32,346 nucleotides of DNA from Cytophagales bacterium. Lineage in GTDB: Bacteria; Bacteroidota; Bacteroidia; Cytophagales; Thermoflexibacteraceae. The stretch spans positions 1-32,346 of the forward strand of contig JAAFJS010000038.1 of assembly GCA_013298985.1 (NCBI GenBank), read 5' to 3'. A model generated the notes under the pieces. The model searched no databases. It saw nothing but the letters and a program-made list of their open reading frames with translations, and was not told where the DNA came from. This document shows, one piece after another, positions 8,183 to 15,249 of the stretch; the stretch's first letter is position 1; the number at the start of each line of letters is the position of its first letter. Made by a program: the position numbers and the translations under genes.

Positions 8183-8236
8183 TTGATAAAGTTTATGTTT
8201 TTTTGGAGTAATTGCTATTTTTGTATATCAGTTTTT

Positions 8237-8372
8237 TGACAATTTTTGTGCAAACTTCTTACGCCTCCCCCCACCCCCTCCAAAGGGGGAGAAAATACAG
8301 GCTGTTTTCCCCCTTTGGAGGGGGTAGGGGGAGGAAAAAGCATCAAAATAAAGTTTATCACAAAAAATGTCA
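8237..8372. repeat. Fold-back element with terminal inverted repeats (copy A)
   Basis: Outer 14-base repeats TGACAATTTTTGTG (8237-8250) and CACAAAAAATGTCA (8359-8372) pair with one mismatch. Inside lie two long GC-rich arms (8264-8289 and 8309-8334) that are near-perfect inverted copies of each other, built on CCCCCTCCAAAGGGGG-like sequence. The outer repeat matches that of the element at 15116-15225. There is no coding capacity and no clear target-site duplication. An open frame across it is not a credible gene. Confidence 0.7.
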
Positions 8373-8417
8373 TACAATCTATATTTCTTCCTTCACGAGA
8401 AAGAGTTTGAATAAATT

Positions 8418-8789
8418 TAAAAGTAAAACTGTTTTATTTTTTGACTATAAGACAAAATTAAAAGTAAAATTTTTAAAATCAAAACATTTTTAAAACTATT
8501 TCTTTTATTTCTATCATTTTGCCTTTTTTATTTAAAAGAAAAACTTTTATAAATTCACCTTTGGCAACAGTTACAGGCTTTGCCAACAGGTACGCGTAAA
8601 AAAAATTAAAAATAAAAAGATTAAAAGTCAATTTATTTCAATTATTCACTACCTTTGTAAAAGCAAAACTTTTAAATTATTTATCCCTATTTTATATTTT
8701 AAAAGAAAAAGTTTTATTTTTAGAAATTTTTAAAATTAAAACTTTTAAAAACACCTGTAACCCTATTTTATTTAAAAGAAAAACTTTTA
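8418..8789 (+). promoter_or_regulatory. Array of TAAAAG-N5-CTTTTA palindromes upstream of the XRE gene
   Basis: Within the gene-free stretch 8183-8788, three perfect copies of TAAAAG-N5-CTTTTA occur at 8533-8549, 8658-8674 and 8773-8789. A one-mismatch copy is at 8700-8716, and further half sites or compressed forms are at 8418-8436, 8459-8464, 8622-8627 and 8737-8747. The last perfect copy overlaps the ATG of the downstream regulator, and another directly follows a -7 box. The layout fits an autoregulatory operator array; an iteron-like role is an alternative. The region is very AT-rich, so chance contributes. Confidence 0.5.
8650..8657 (+). promoter_or_regulatory. -7 box (TACCTTTG) for the XRE regulator
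   Basis: Exact match to TAnnTTTG, 130 bases before the ATG at 8789. No good -33 TTG is seen at the right distance. A perfect palindrome begins one base after it, where a bound repressor would block the polymerase. Confidence 0.45.
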
Positions 8790-9127
8790 TGGACGATTTG
8801 GAGGCTATGCTCGAGCTGATTCGAGAGAGAAGAAAAGAAAAAGGCTTCACCCAAGCTGAGATGGCAGCAAAGTTGGGCATTTCTCAGAGTGCTTACAAGG
8901 ACATAGAGCTTGGTAAAACTGACCTCAAAGTTCGCACTTTGCAGCAAATTGCTGATTTCTTGGGGATTAGCTTTGTGAATGGCAAAGGCGGAAAAACTGA
9001 GCAATCACTTGTGGCGGTGAATCCTGCCAATATTTATTCTGATTTGAACCAGTTGAAGCGCAATCAGGAAGAGATGAATGAAAAATTAGATGAAATTCTC
9101 AAGCTATTTGGAAAAAAGAAGCCTTAA
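8789..9127 (+). CDS. XRE-family helix-turn-helix regulator with C-terminal coiled coil
   Basis: A 112-residue DNA-binding protein. Residues about 8-60 form a HTH_3 (Cro/C1-type) domain: LIRERRKEKGFTQAEMAAKLG, then the recognition helix around ISQSAYKDIELGKTDLKV and the closing TLQQIADFLGI. After a linker, residues 85-112 (LNQLKRNQEEMNEKLDEIL) form a coiled coil that would make a dimer. The ATG at 8789 lies inside a perfect palindrome; an alternative ATG at 8807 has GGAGG too close upstream to be a convincing ribosome site. No toxin-like partner is adjacent, so it may be a stand-alone regulator of this Bacteroidota type rather than an antitoxin. It probably represses its own gene through the upstream array. 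Confidence 0.85.
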   Translation: MDDLEAMLELIRERRKEKGFTQAEMAAKLGISQSAYKDIELGKTDLKVRTLQQIADFLGISFVNGKGGKTEQSLVAVNPANIYSDLNQLKRNQEEMNEKLDEILKLFGKKKP

Positions 9128-9180
9128 TTACTTGGCATTATCTACTGCTCGCGGAAAATTCTCCCTTTTCTACCAATATG

Positions 9181-9198
9181 AAACTCCTAACGGAGTTT
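9181..9198. repeat. Short palindrome AAACTCC-TAAC-GGAGTTT
   Basis: A perfect 7-bp stem with a 4-base loop in the gap between the XRE gene and the convergent Uma2 gene. It resembles the palindrome at 6258-6274 and may be one of a dispersed family. Confidence 0.55.
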
Positions 9199-9272
9199 TA
9201 AGACCACATTTTGCAAGTTACAAAAATTGCGTAAGTCCTGTAATTTCCGTATCCTCATTTTTCCGTATTCTT

Positions 9273-9971
9273 TTATTTTTTCTCAAAAACAATTCGTTCA
9301 TACACTTTTTCCATGGCTAATTTGATATTTACAGATGGCATTTCTACGCTTTTGTCCATGCCTTCAATCTGGTTATTTTGCCATCTGTCTTTGGTTTGCT
9401 TTATGTACTGCTCTGCTTTGGGTTCATCTTGGAAAAACATAATGTACTCTTGCAGAGAATCTATGCTACGATATTCTTCTAATTTTTGGGTTTTATCTAC
9501 TGTTTGAGTGGCAGGAGAGAGGATTTCAAATAAAACAATAGGATTTGTCAGTTGGTTTTTTGAGTTAAAGATTTCTTCTTTGGGCGTAATTACACCATCA
9601 GGATTGCGGCTTTTATCCTTGTTAGGAATAGCGAGGTCGTTAGATTCAGAATTATAAGCAAATTCATCATCTTTTAATAACTGTTTGATAATTTCCATGC
9701 TTAAATTTCTGGAAATTACTTGGTGATTTTTACTTCTTGGCATAAGGTGGTAGGATTCAATGAGTTGTAAAAAATTTTCCCAAGAATAGGCTGGGCTTAA
9801 AATAAAATCGACAAGGTCAATCGGCATTTTCTCTTGGGTATGCCTCCAATAAATCTGTCCCTCATCATACTCAAAAAAAGTCCCTTCATTCACTATTTCA
9901 CAGATTTGTTCGTACTGGGCAAAGGTATAAAGCGACAGTTTTTGCGGTTTTATTTCTGTTTTAACAAGCAT
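9273..9971 (-). CDS. Uma2-family (DUF820) PD-(D/E)XK endonuclease-like protein
   Basis: A 232-residue protein of the Uma2 family, whose fold is that of restriction-type nucleases. The nuclease core is seen as RNPDGVI (Asp125), then IVLFEILSPATQTVDKTQKL (Glu149, with Lys160/Lys163) and EYRSIDSLQEYIMF (Tyr167 and the YIMF strand). The N-terminal 80 residues carry the common region preceding the core. Length is slightly above the usual 190-ish residues. Uma2 genes are abundant in cyanobacteria and some filamentous Bacteroidota, and their cellular role is not settled. It lies alone, convergent with the XRE gene. Confidence 0.85.
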   Translation of the reverse strand: MLVKTEIKPQKLSLYTFAQYEQICEIVNEGTFFEYDEGQIYWRHTQEKMPIDLVDFILSPAYSWENFLQLIESYHLMPRSKNHQVISRNLSMEIIKQLLKDDEFAYNSESNDLAIPNKDKSRNPDGVITPKEEIFNSKNQLTNPIVLFEILSPATQTVDKTQKLEEYRSIDSLQEYIMFFQDEPKAEQYIKQTKDRWQNNQIEGMDKSVEMPSVNIKLAMEKVYERIVFEKK

Positions 9972-10088
9972 TATTTCCTCAAATTACGAATGACACGATT
10001 TAATAAAATGCAATTTAATTATTTTCTGAAAATACTTTTTGAATTTGGGAGAAAACTTGAAGGTAACTTCTTACAAAAGTGTTTTTTT

Positions 10089-10125
10089 ATCGCCTCACCC
10101 CCTGCCCTCTCTTGCTGAGAGGGAG
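10089..10125. repeat. Pyrimidine-rich hairpin repeat
   Basis: A CACCCCCTGCCCTCTC run leads into a perfect hairpin (CCCTCTC 10107-10113 with GAGAGGG 10119-10125). It lies in the 285-base gap before the DUF1501 gene, which holds nothing else I can identify. A looser relative is at 29187-29227. Confidence 0.55.
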
Positions 10126-10256
10126 ATTATTGCATACTTTCGCAAGAAGTAGAAGGTGAAAAACAAAAACAAATACTGATTTCTTCTCTTTTTCTAAAAA
10201 AATCTTAACTTAGTAACAGTTTTTACAAATCCTGACAGCTAAATAATAGGGTAAAT

Positions 10257-11726
10257 ATGAATGAGTTAAATGACTTAGAGTTTGCTACTAATCGTAGGCA
10301 CTTCCTTTCCCGCTTCAGTCTTGGCATCGGCAGCATTGGCTTGGCTTCCCTGCTTGCGCCCAGTACGATTTTCGGAAAAAACAAAAAAGCCGACACTGAC
10401 CCCAAAGGTGGTGTATTGGGCAAGCCGCATTTTGTCCCCAAGGCAAAGCGCGTAATTTATTTGCACCAAAGCGGTGCGCCTTCGCAGATAGATTTATTTG
10501 ATTACAAGCCCACGCTGACCAAAATGTTTGGGCAGGAACTTCCTGAATCAATACGAAATGGGCAGCGATTGACGGGCATGACTTCGGGGCAGGCTTCTTT
10601 TCCGCTTGCGCCTTCGTTTTACTCCTTCAAACAGCACGGACAAAGCGGCGCATGGCTGAGTGAGATTCTGCCACATCTGTCTTCGGTGGCTGACGAATTG
10701 TGTTTTATCAAAACCATGCACACAGAGGCGATTAACCACGACCCCGCCATTACTTTTTTCCAAACGGGCAATCAGCAGCCAGGGCGACCCAGCATTGGCG
10801 CGTGGTTGAGCTACGGCTTAGGCTCTGATAATGAGAATCTCCCCTCTTTTTGCGTACTACTTTCCAAAGGTACGGGCAATACGGGCGACCAGCCGCTTTA
10901 CTCGCGCCTCTGGGGAAATGGATTCCTGCCTTCCCTGCACCAAGGCGTACAGTTTCGAGCAGGCAAAGACCCTGTTTTGTACCTCAATAACCCCGACGGC
11001 ATCTCTCAAATGAGCCGCCGCAATATGCTTGACCACCTGAAAAAGCTCCAAGAAATGCAGTTGGAAACTTTTGGCGACCCCGAAATCATCACACGCATAG
11101 CCCAGTACGAGATGGCATACCGTATGCAAACCTCTATTCCCGAAACGGTGGATTTGTCAAAAGAGCCTGATTTTATTTTTGATATGTATGGACCTGATGC
11201 CAGAAAGCCAGGGACTTATGCAGCTAACTGCCTGTTGGCTCGAAGATTAGCGGAGAGAGATGTGAAGTTTATTCAGCTTTACCACACAGGCTGGGACCAG
11301 CATGGCGACTGTGTAAACCAAGTAAAGCGACAAGCACGCGACATAGACCAGCCTACGGCGGCTCTTATCAAAGACCTCAAAATGAGAGGTTTACTTGATG
11401 ATACGCTGATAATTTGGGGCGGCGAGTTTGGCAGGACAAATTATTCGCAAGGCACACTGACCAAAGAAAACTATGGTCGCGACCATCACCCACGTTGTTT
11501 TACGATTTTTATGGCGGGCGCAGGTGTACGAAAAGGCACAACGTATGGCGAAACAGACGAATTTTCTTATAATATTGCCAAAGACCCCGTCCATGTACAT
11601 GACTTTCAGGCTACGCTTATGCACCTCTTAGGCATTGACCATGAGCAGTTTACGTTCAAACATCAAGGGCGCAGGTACAGGCTGACAGATGTGCATGGAA
11701 AAGTGGTCAAAGGTGTGCTGGCATAA
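10257..11726 (+). CDS. Tat-exported DUF1501 (sulfatase-like) protein
   Basis: A 489-residue DUF1501 protein, a branch of the alkaline phosphatase/sulfatase-like superfamily. It starts with a twin-arginine signal: NRRHFLSR (Arg13-Arg14) followed by a hydrophobic stretch (IGSIGLASLLAPS). Family blocks follow: IYLHQSGAPSQIDLFDYKP, INHDPAITFFQTGN, YHTGWDQHGDC, IIWGGEFGRTNYSQG and GRDHHPRCFTIFMAGAG, which carry the probable metal-binding residues. In Planctomycetes and many Bacteroidota this gene is paired with a DUF1549/DUF1553 (PSCyt) gene; none is adjacent here. It probably acts in the periplasm, substrate unknown. A MFS-type carrier follows on the same strand after 174 bases without recognisable features. 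Confidence 0.92.
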   Translation: MNELNDLEFATNRRHFLSRFSLGIGSIGLASLLAPSTIFGKNKKADTDPKGGVLGKPHFVPKAKRVIYLHQSGAPSQIDLFDYKPTLTKMFGQELPESIRNGQRLTGMTSGQASFPLAPSFYSFKQHGQSGAWLSEILPHLSSVADELCFIKTMHTEAINHDPAITFFQTGNQQPGRPSIGAWLSYGLGSDNENLPSFCVLLSKGTGNTGDQPLYSRLWGNGFLPSLHQGVQFRAGKDPVLYLNNPDGISQMSRRNMLDHLKKLQEMQLETFGDPEIITRIAQYEMAYRMQTSIPETVDLSKEPDFIFDMYGPDARKPGTYAANCLLARRLAERDVKFIQLYHTGWDQHGDCVNQVKRQARDIDQPTAALIKDLKMRGLLDDTLIIWGGEFGRTNYSQGTLTKENYGRDHHPRCFTIFMAGAGVRKGTTYGETDEFSYNIAKDPVHVHDFQATLMHLLGIDHEQFTFKHQGRRYRLTDVHGKVVKGVLA

Positions 11727-11900
11727 ATTTGTGCTGGAACGACTTAAAAAATAAAGAATCAATTTATCAAACAGGAAGGTGAATAAGGAAACGAATAGAA
11801 AACACGTTTAACCTTTGCTTTTGAAATAATAATTACTAATTTTATCTTGCTGTTACCCTCATAAATTTTTCTAACTTGATTTATTTAATGCTAAAACAAT

Positions 11901-12998
11901 ATGGCTCCGAGTCAAAAGACTGTAAACCAACAAATTAATTGGAAACAAATATTTAGCTTAGGCTTTCTGAACGCTGCGGTCGTCATCAGTTGGATTGCTT
12001 ATCACAACTATCAGCCCAAGGTACTGGAAAAATTTGAGGTTACAGACCTTGAGTTTTTTATGAAAGTGGCGCAGGCTCTCGTCTTGGTTTTTATTCCGCC
12101 GATTGCGGGCGCGGTTGGGGATTACTTTATTCGCAGAAACGGCAATCATTTCATTGTTTTTATGGTAGGCATTAGCGTAACAGCAATGGTCTTTATGGCG
12201 GTTGCTTTTGCAGTTTCGGGGAATCCATTGGAAAATATGAAAGTAATTTTGCCAATTATGATAGTGATTTGGCTGATTTCGATGAATATATTTCATAGCC
12301 CTGCCAACTCGATGCTCGAAATCTTTGCGCCTGCTCATCAGCTTCCTTTGGCGATGTCGGTGCTTACCTTGATTACAGAACTTTTGTACGCCTTAGAGCC
12401 TGTGGTGGTGGACATTGTAGATTCGCTTGGCGCAACGCCTACCTTCGTAACGGGGGGCTTACTTATCATTTTGAGTGGTTTTATTTTTCGCCTCACCACC
12501 AGAAATACTGAACTCAAACGAGAAGTCGACAGCGCAGAAGACCACACAGACCATTTTACCAAAATCATTCTTTGCGGCTTGGCTTTTGGCTTGGCAAATG
12601 CGATATTGATGAATGTTTTTCCGCCAATTTTGGCAGAAAAACTCGACTTTTTTGCCAACGAATCCTTAGAGGGAAGGCAATATGTGTCTATGATTTTGGG
12701 TATCAGTGCTTTTGCCGCTATTCCTCTCAGCCCCTTGGTGAGCAGATGGGGAACGAAAAAAGCGGTACTGATTGGCTTGGCAGTTACATTTATGTCTATT
12801 TCTATGATTTCTATTTCTCCATTTTCCGTATTTACGATGGGTGCTTGTGGGCTTTTTGGCTTGGCGTTTAGCTTGCTGGCAGTGAGTTCCTTCCCATTTG
12901 TACTTGAAAATGTAAGCCATCGGAACGTAACTTTTGGGGCGGGCTTATTTTTTGGCAGTTTTGAACTGGTAGATGGGCTAATGAATGTATTTATGTAA
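11901..12998 (+). CDS. MFS-type membrane transporter
   Basis: A 365-residue polytopic membrane protein. I count eleven hydrophobic segments, six in the N-terminal half and five after the central polar loop (RNTELKREVDSAEDHTDH, near residue 200). This is a major facilitator layout one helix short of twelve. A motif-A-like loop GAVGDYFIRRNGNH follows helix 2, and a degenerate equivalent (LVSRWGTKKAV) follows helix 8. The protein stops right after helix 11 (GSFELVDGLMNVFM). No frameshift that would restore a twelfth helix is obvious: another frame stays open downstream but is not hydrophobic. Substrate unknown. Confidence 0.78.
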   Translation: MAPSQKTVNQQINWKQIFSLGFLNAAVVISWIAYHNYQPKVLEKFEVTDLEFFMKVAQALVLVFIPPIAGAVGDYFIRRNGNHFIVFMVGISVTAMVFMAVAFAVSGNPLENMKVILPIMIVIWLISMNIFHSPANSMLEIFAPAHQLPLAMSVLTLITELLYALEPVVVDIVDSLGATPTFVTGGLLIILSGFIFRLTTRNTELKREVDSAEDHTDHFTKIILCGLAFGLANAILMNVFPPILAEKLDFFANESLEGRQYVSMILGISAFAAIPLSPLVSRWGTKKAVLIGLAVTFMSISMISISPFSVFTMGACGLFGLAFSLLAVSSFPFVLENVSHRNVTFGAGLFFGSFELVDGLMNVFM

Positions 12999-13016
12999 AA
13001 TTTTTGATACTTATTG

Positions 13017-13047
13017 TTGGTTTTACACTAACAATGTTTTAACTTTG
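13017..13047 (+). promoter_or_regulatory. Consensus Bacteroidota promoter for the DinB gene
   Basis: TTG (13017-13019), a 20-base spacer, then TAACTTTG (13040-13047), an exact match to TAnnTTTG. The ATG is at 13074, 27 bases after the box. Confidence 0.7.
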
Positions 13048-13073
13048 TGGGCTAAATCAAAGTCTTCGGAGAG

Positions 13074-13544
13074 ATGAAAGAACATTTTATCAGACTTTAT
13101 ACCTATAATCATTGGGCAAATTTCCAATATTTTAACTTTTTAAAGACCATTCCCGCCCAGCAGATTCCTGAGAGAATCCACTTGCTGGCGAGCCACGTAC
13201 TTACTGCCCAAAAGCTGTGGCTCACGCGCATACAAGGCAATCCTGACTTGTCGATTCATATTTGGCAGACGCTTCCTTGGGAAACCTTAGAGAACTTGGC
13301 AGTGGAAAATACCCACAACTGGCTTACCTACCTCCAAAATGCTGACCAAGCGGAGTTTGACCGCATCATGGCGTATGAAAACTTCCAGAAAATCCACTAC
13401 GAAAGTATTGTTTCGGACATCATTATTCAGTGCGTAAACCATGCGACCTATCACCGCGCCCAGTATGCCGTTCTGATTCGCCAGCAGTTAGTAATCACGC
13501 CGCCCAATACTGATTTTATTACCTTTGCGAGGGAGATTGCTTGA
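13074..13544 (+). CDS. DinB-family protein
   Basis: A 156-residue four-helix-bundle protein of the DinB/YfiT superfamily, which binds a metal and, in characterised members, conjugates low-molecular-weight thiols. The three-His metal site is visible: His41 in ASHVLTAQKLWL, and His123 and His127 in NHATYHRAQ. The N-terminal YNHWAN block and the overall length are typical. It has its own consensus promoter and no co-directional partner. The real substrate is not known; many such genes in Bacteroidota are annotated only as damage-inducible because of their namesake. Confidence 0.9.
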   Translation: MKEHFIRLYTYNHWANFQYFNFLKTIPAQQIPERIHLLASHVLTAQKLWLTRIQGNPDLSIHIWQTLPWETLENLAVENTHNWLTYLQNADQAEFDRIMAYENFQKIHYESIVSDIIIQCVNHATYHRAQYAVLIRQQLVITPPNTDFITFAREIA

Positions 13545-13615
13545 TAAGTAGCTTAATATAAAAAGTTGATAATTAAATATTTGCACTTATTTTTACTTCA
13601 AACTAAATACCCTTG

Positions 13616-13667
13616 CTGGGCGGGATTTGTAATCTCGCCCTTAATTTTTTGAGGATTTGTAATCCGA
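13616..13667. repeat. 52-bp double-hairpin repeat, copy 1
   Basis: The first of three copies of the same length. It holds two hairpins: GGGCGGGATTT-GTAATCTCGCCC-type, then GGATTTGTAATCC. It lies at the start of the 393-base gene-free stretch 13545-13937, which otherwise holds two related long hairpins. Confidence 0.8.
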
Positions 13668-13677
13668 CTATGTTATT

Positions 13678-13740
13678 TCCCCATTACAGATATTAACAAA
13701 GCGCACCAATAAAAGATTTTTATTGGTGCGCTTTGTATTA
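13678..13740. repeat. Long hairpin element, copy a
   Basis: A perfect 19-bp stem (13696-13714 with 13718-13736) with a 3-base loop. It is preceded by a CCCCATTACAGATATTAAC leader. It may work as a terminator of the DinB unit, but has no strong T tail. It is a diverged copy of the element at 13822-13886. Confidence 0.65.
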
Positions 13741-13821
13741 ACTCGAATAATAGTTTTAACAAAATTTAACGTTAAAATATGTGCAATGAACTCAAAGTTC
13801 ATAAATACGCATTTCAGCTCT

Positions 13822-13886
13822 TTCCCCCATTGCAGGTGTTAGCGTAGCGCACCTGCAATAATTTGTTGGTGCACTACGCTAATACT
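13822..13886. repeat. Long hairpin element, copy b, with two exclusive foldings
   Basis: It is aligned with copy a over its whole length (CCCATT-CA-AT-TTA-C layout). Stem one pairs 13829-13838 with 13850-13859. Stem two pairs 13839-13853 with 13868-13882, with one mismatch. The stems share 13850-13853, so only one can form at a time. Confidence 0.6.
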
Positions 13887-13937
13887 AACGAAGGCAAAAA
13901 TAGCAAAAGAGTGATTTTGATACTCTTCATAAAATGA

Positions 13938-14873
13938 TTATTTGCAGTATTTACTTTTCATCTCCTCCAATTCTTGCCCATACATTTCTGTAAACTTCAT
14001 TAGCAAACCTTGTGTGATGTCTTTGCACATTGCCTCAATATTTTTTTCTTTTAGGTAAATTAATGCCCTATTTCGATAGGCATAAGCATTGACTGGATTT
14101 AGTTTGATAGCTTTTTCTACATCTGACATAGCCTCTTTTAGCTTGCCCAATTGCAGATAGCTGTAACCCCTGTTGTTATAGGCAAATGCCTCTGACGGGT
14201 CAAGGGCAAGTGCCTGATTAAAATATTCAACCGCCTTGTTGTGATTATTTTCTGTTAAATAATAATAACCTAAATTTACGTAACCAGGGACATATTTAGG
14301 GTCTATTTTTATAATACTTTCAAGATAGGTCAATGCCTCTTGTTTTTTCCCTATTTCATTGCAACAACCAGCTAAATTATTCAATGCGTTGATATTAGTT
14401 TTATCAAGCTCAACTGCTTTTTTGAGAATATCATAGGCTTCAGAGTTACTTCTTATTTTCATCTTAGTTCCCCCCAAATTGCTGTATGCAAAGCTTTTGC
14501 TTTTGTCATCTGTTGCCTTATTTGCCGCTTGTTGATACTCGACTATTGCAGCTTCAAACTCCAAGAGCAAGTCAAATATATTTCCGCGCTCGATGTGAGC
14601 GTCGATTGCTTCAGGGTTGTTTTTTAGACAGGTATTTAAAATATCCAACGCATCAAAAAACTTACCCATTCCCTGTAAAACACCAGATTTGGCATAATAG
14701 AAATCTGGAATCTGAGGAGAAACTCTAATAGCACTATCAATGGAAGATAGTGCGTTTTCATATTTTTCTTGCTTTATCAAACCTTCGATGCGCTCAAAAA
14801 AAGAGTCATTGCTTTGGCTATAAGCAACGTTGCACCAAAAGCAGAAGACTAACATGGATATTTTTATTTTCAT
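13938..14873 (-). CDS. Exported TPR-repeat protein
   Basis: A 311-residue protein with a signal peptide (MKIKISMLVFCFWCNVAYSQ, cleavage probably after AYS). After it comes an almost continuous row of about seven to eight 34-residue tetratricopeptide repeats. The repeat pattern is clear, for example in YVPGYVNLGYYYLTENNH, AFAYNNRGYSYLQLGK and AYAYRNRALIYLKEKN. It probably acts as a periplasmic or secreted scaffold for protein contacts. No catalytic domain is present and the C-terminus (KYC) is short. It stands alone between copies of the 52-bp repeat. A shared promoter with other genes is unlikely, since both flanks are repeat-rich gaps. Confidence 0.88.
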   Translation of the reverse strand: MKIKISMLVFCFWCNVAYSQSNDSFFERIEGLIKQEKYENALSSIDSAIRVSPQIPDFYYAKSGVLQGMGKFFDALDILNTCLKNNPEAIDAHIERGNIFDLLLEFEAAIVEYQQAANKATDDKSKSFAYSNLGGTKMKIRSNSEAYDILKKAVELDKTNINALNNLAGCCNEIGKKQEALTYLESIIKIDPKYVPGYVNLGYYYLTENNHNKAVEYFNQALALDPSEAFAYNNRGYSYLQLGKLKEAMSDVEKAIKLNPVNAYAYRNRALIYLKEKNIEAMCKDITQGLLMKFTEMYGQELEEMKSKYCK

Positions 14874-14983
14874 TATTTATTTGAGTTAAATTATTGATTT
14901 TGTATATTTTAGCTTTAAAACTTATAATATTAAACATATTCCTACCAAAAATATGCTAAATTTCAGGGTTTTGTAAAATCCTA

Positions 14984-15035
14984 CTGGGCGGGATTTGTAA
15001 TCTCACCCTCAACTTTTTGAGGATTTGTAATCCGA
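14984..15035. repeat. 52-bp double-hairpin repeat, copy 2
   Basis: Same 52-base frame as at 13616, in the same orientation, with a few substitutions (CTCACCCTCAAC in place of CTCGCCCTTAAT). The similarity to copy 3 continues for about 45 bases downstream (GTCAATATC-TC-CT layout). Confidence 0.8.
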
Positions 15036-15115
15036 TGCCGCTATTGTCAATATCTTCGCTTAGAATCTTTTACCATAAAAAAATTATATTATTGATAATC
15101 AACAATTTATGATAC

Positions 15116-15225
15116 TCTGACAATTTTTGTGGAAAGTTCCCCCCGCTAAAGCGAGGGGTTAATCTAATCCCTCGCTTTAGCGGGGGGAACTCGTAGAAAC
15201 TCAGTCTGCCACAAAAATTGTCAGA
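15116..15225. repeat. Fold-back element with terminal inverted repeats (copy B)
   Basis: Perfect 17-base outer repeats TCTGACAATTTTTGTGG (15116-15132) and its complement (15209-15225) enclose a perfect 23-bp inner stem (15135-15157 with 15169-15191) with an 11-base loop. The outer repeat is shared with the element at 8237-8372, while the inner arm is different (CCCCCCGCTAAAGCGAGGG). It lies in the 376-base gene-free stretch 14874-15249. No target duplication is obvious. Confidence 0.78.
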
Positions 15226-15249
15226 CAACCCAATTTATTAAGTCAAAAA

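Noticed and set aside
8212-8493. 93-codon frame with a hydrophobic start
   Set aside because: It runs through both arms of the fold-back element (PFGGGRGRK is repeat-encoded) and then AT-rich DNA; not a gene.
8789-9127. Antitoxin of a toxin-antitoxin pair
   Set aside because: No small toxin-like gene lies on either side; the next gene is a convergent Uma2 gene.
9834-10118. 94-codon frame on the plus strand
   Set aside because: It is antisense to the start of the Uma2 gene and then crosses a repeat; no family resemblance.
12999-13076. Frameshifted continuation of the MFS gene
   Set aside because: Another frame stays open but is polar and overlaps the DinB promoter, so it does not supply the missing helix.
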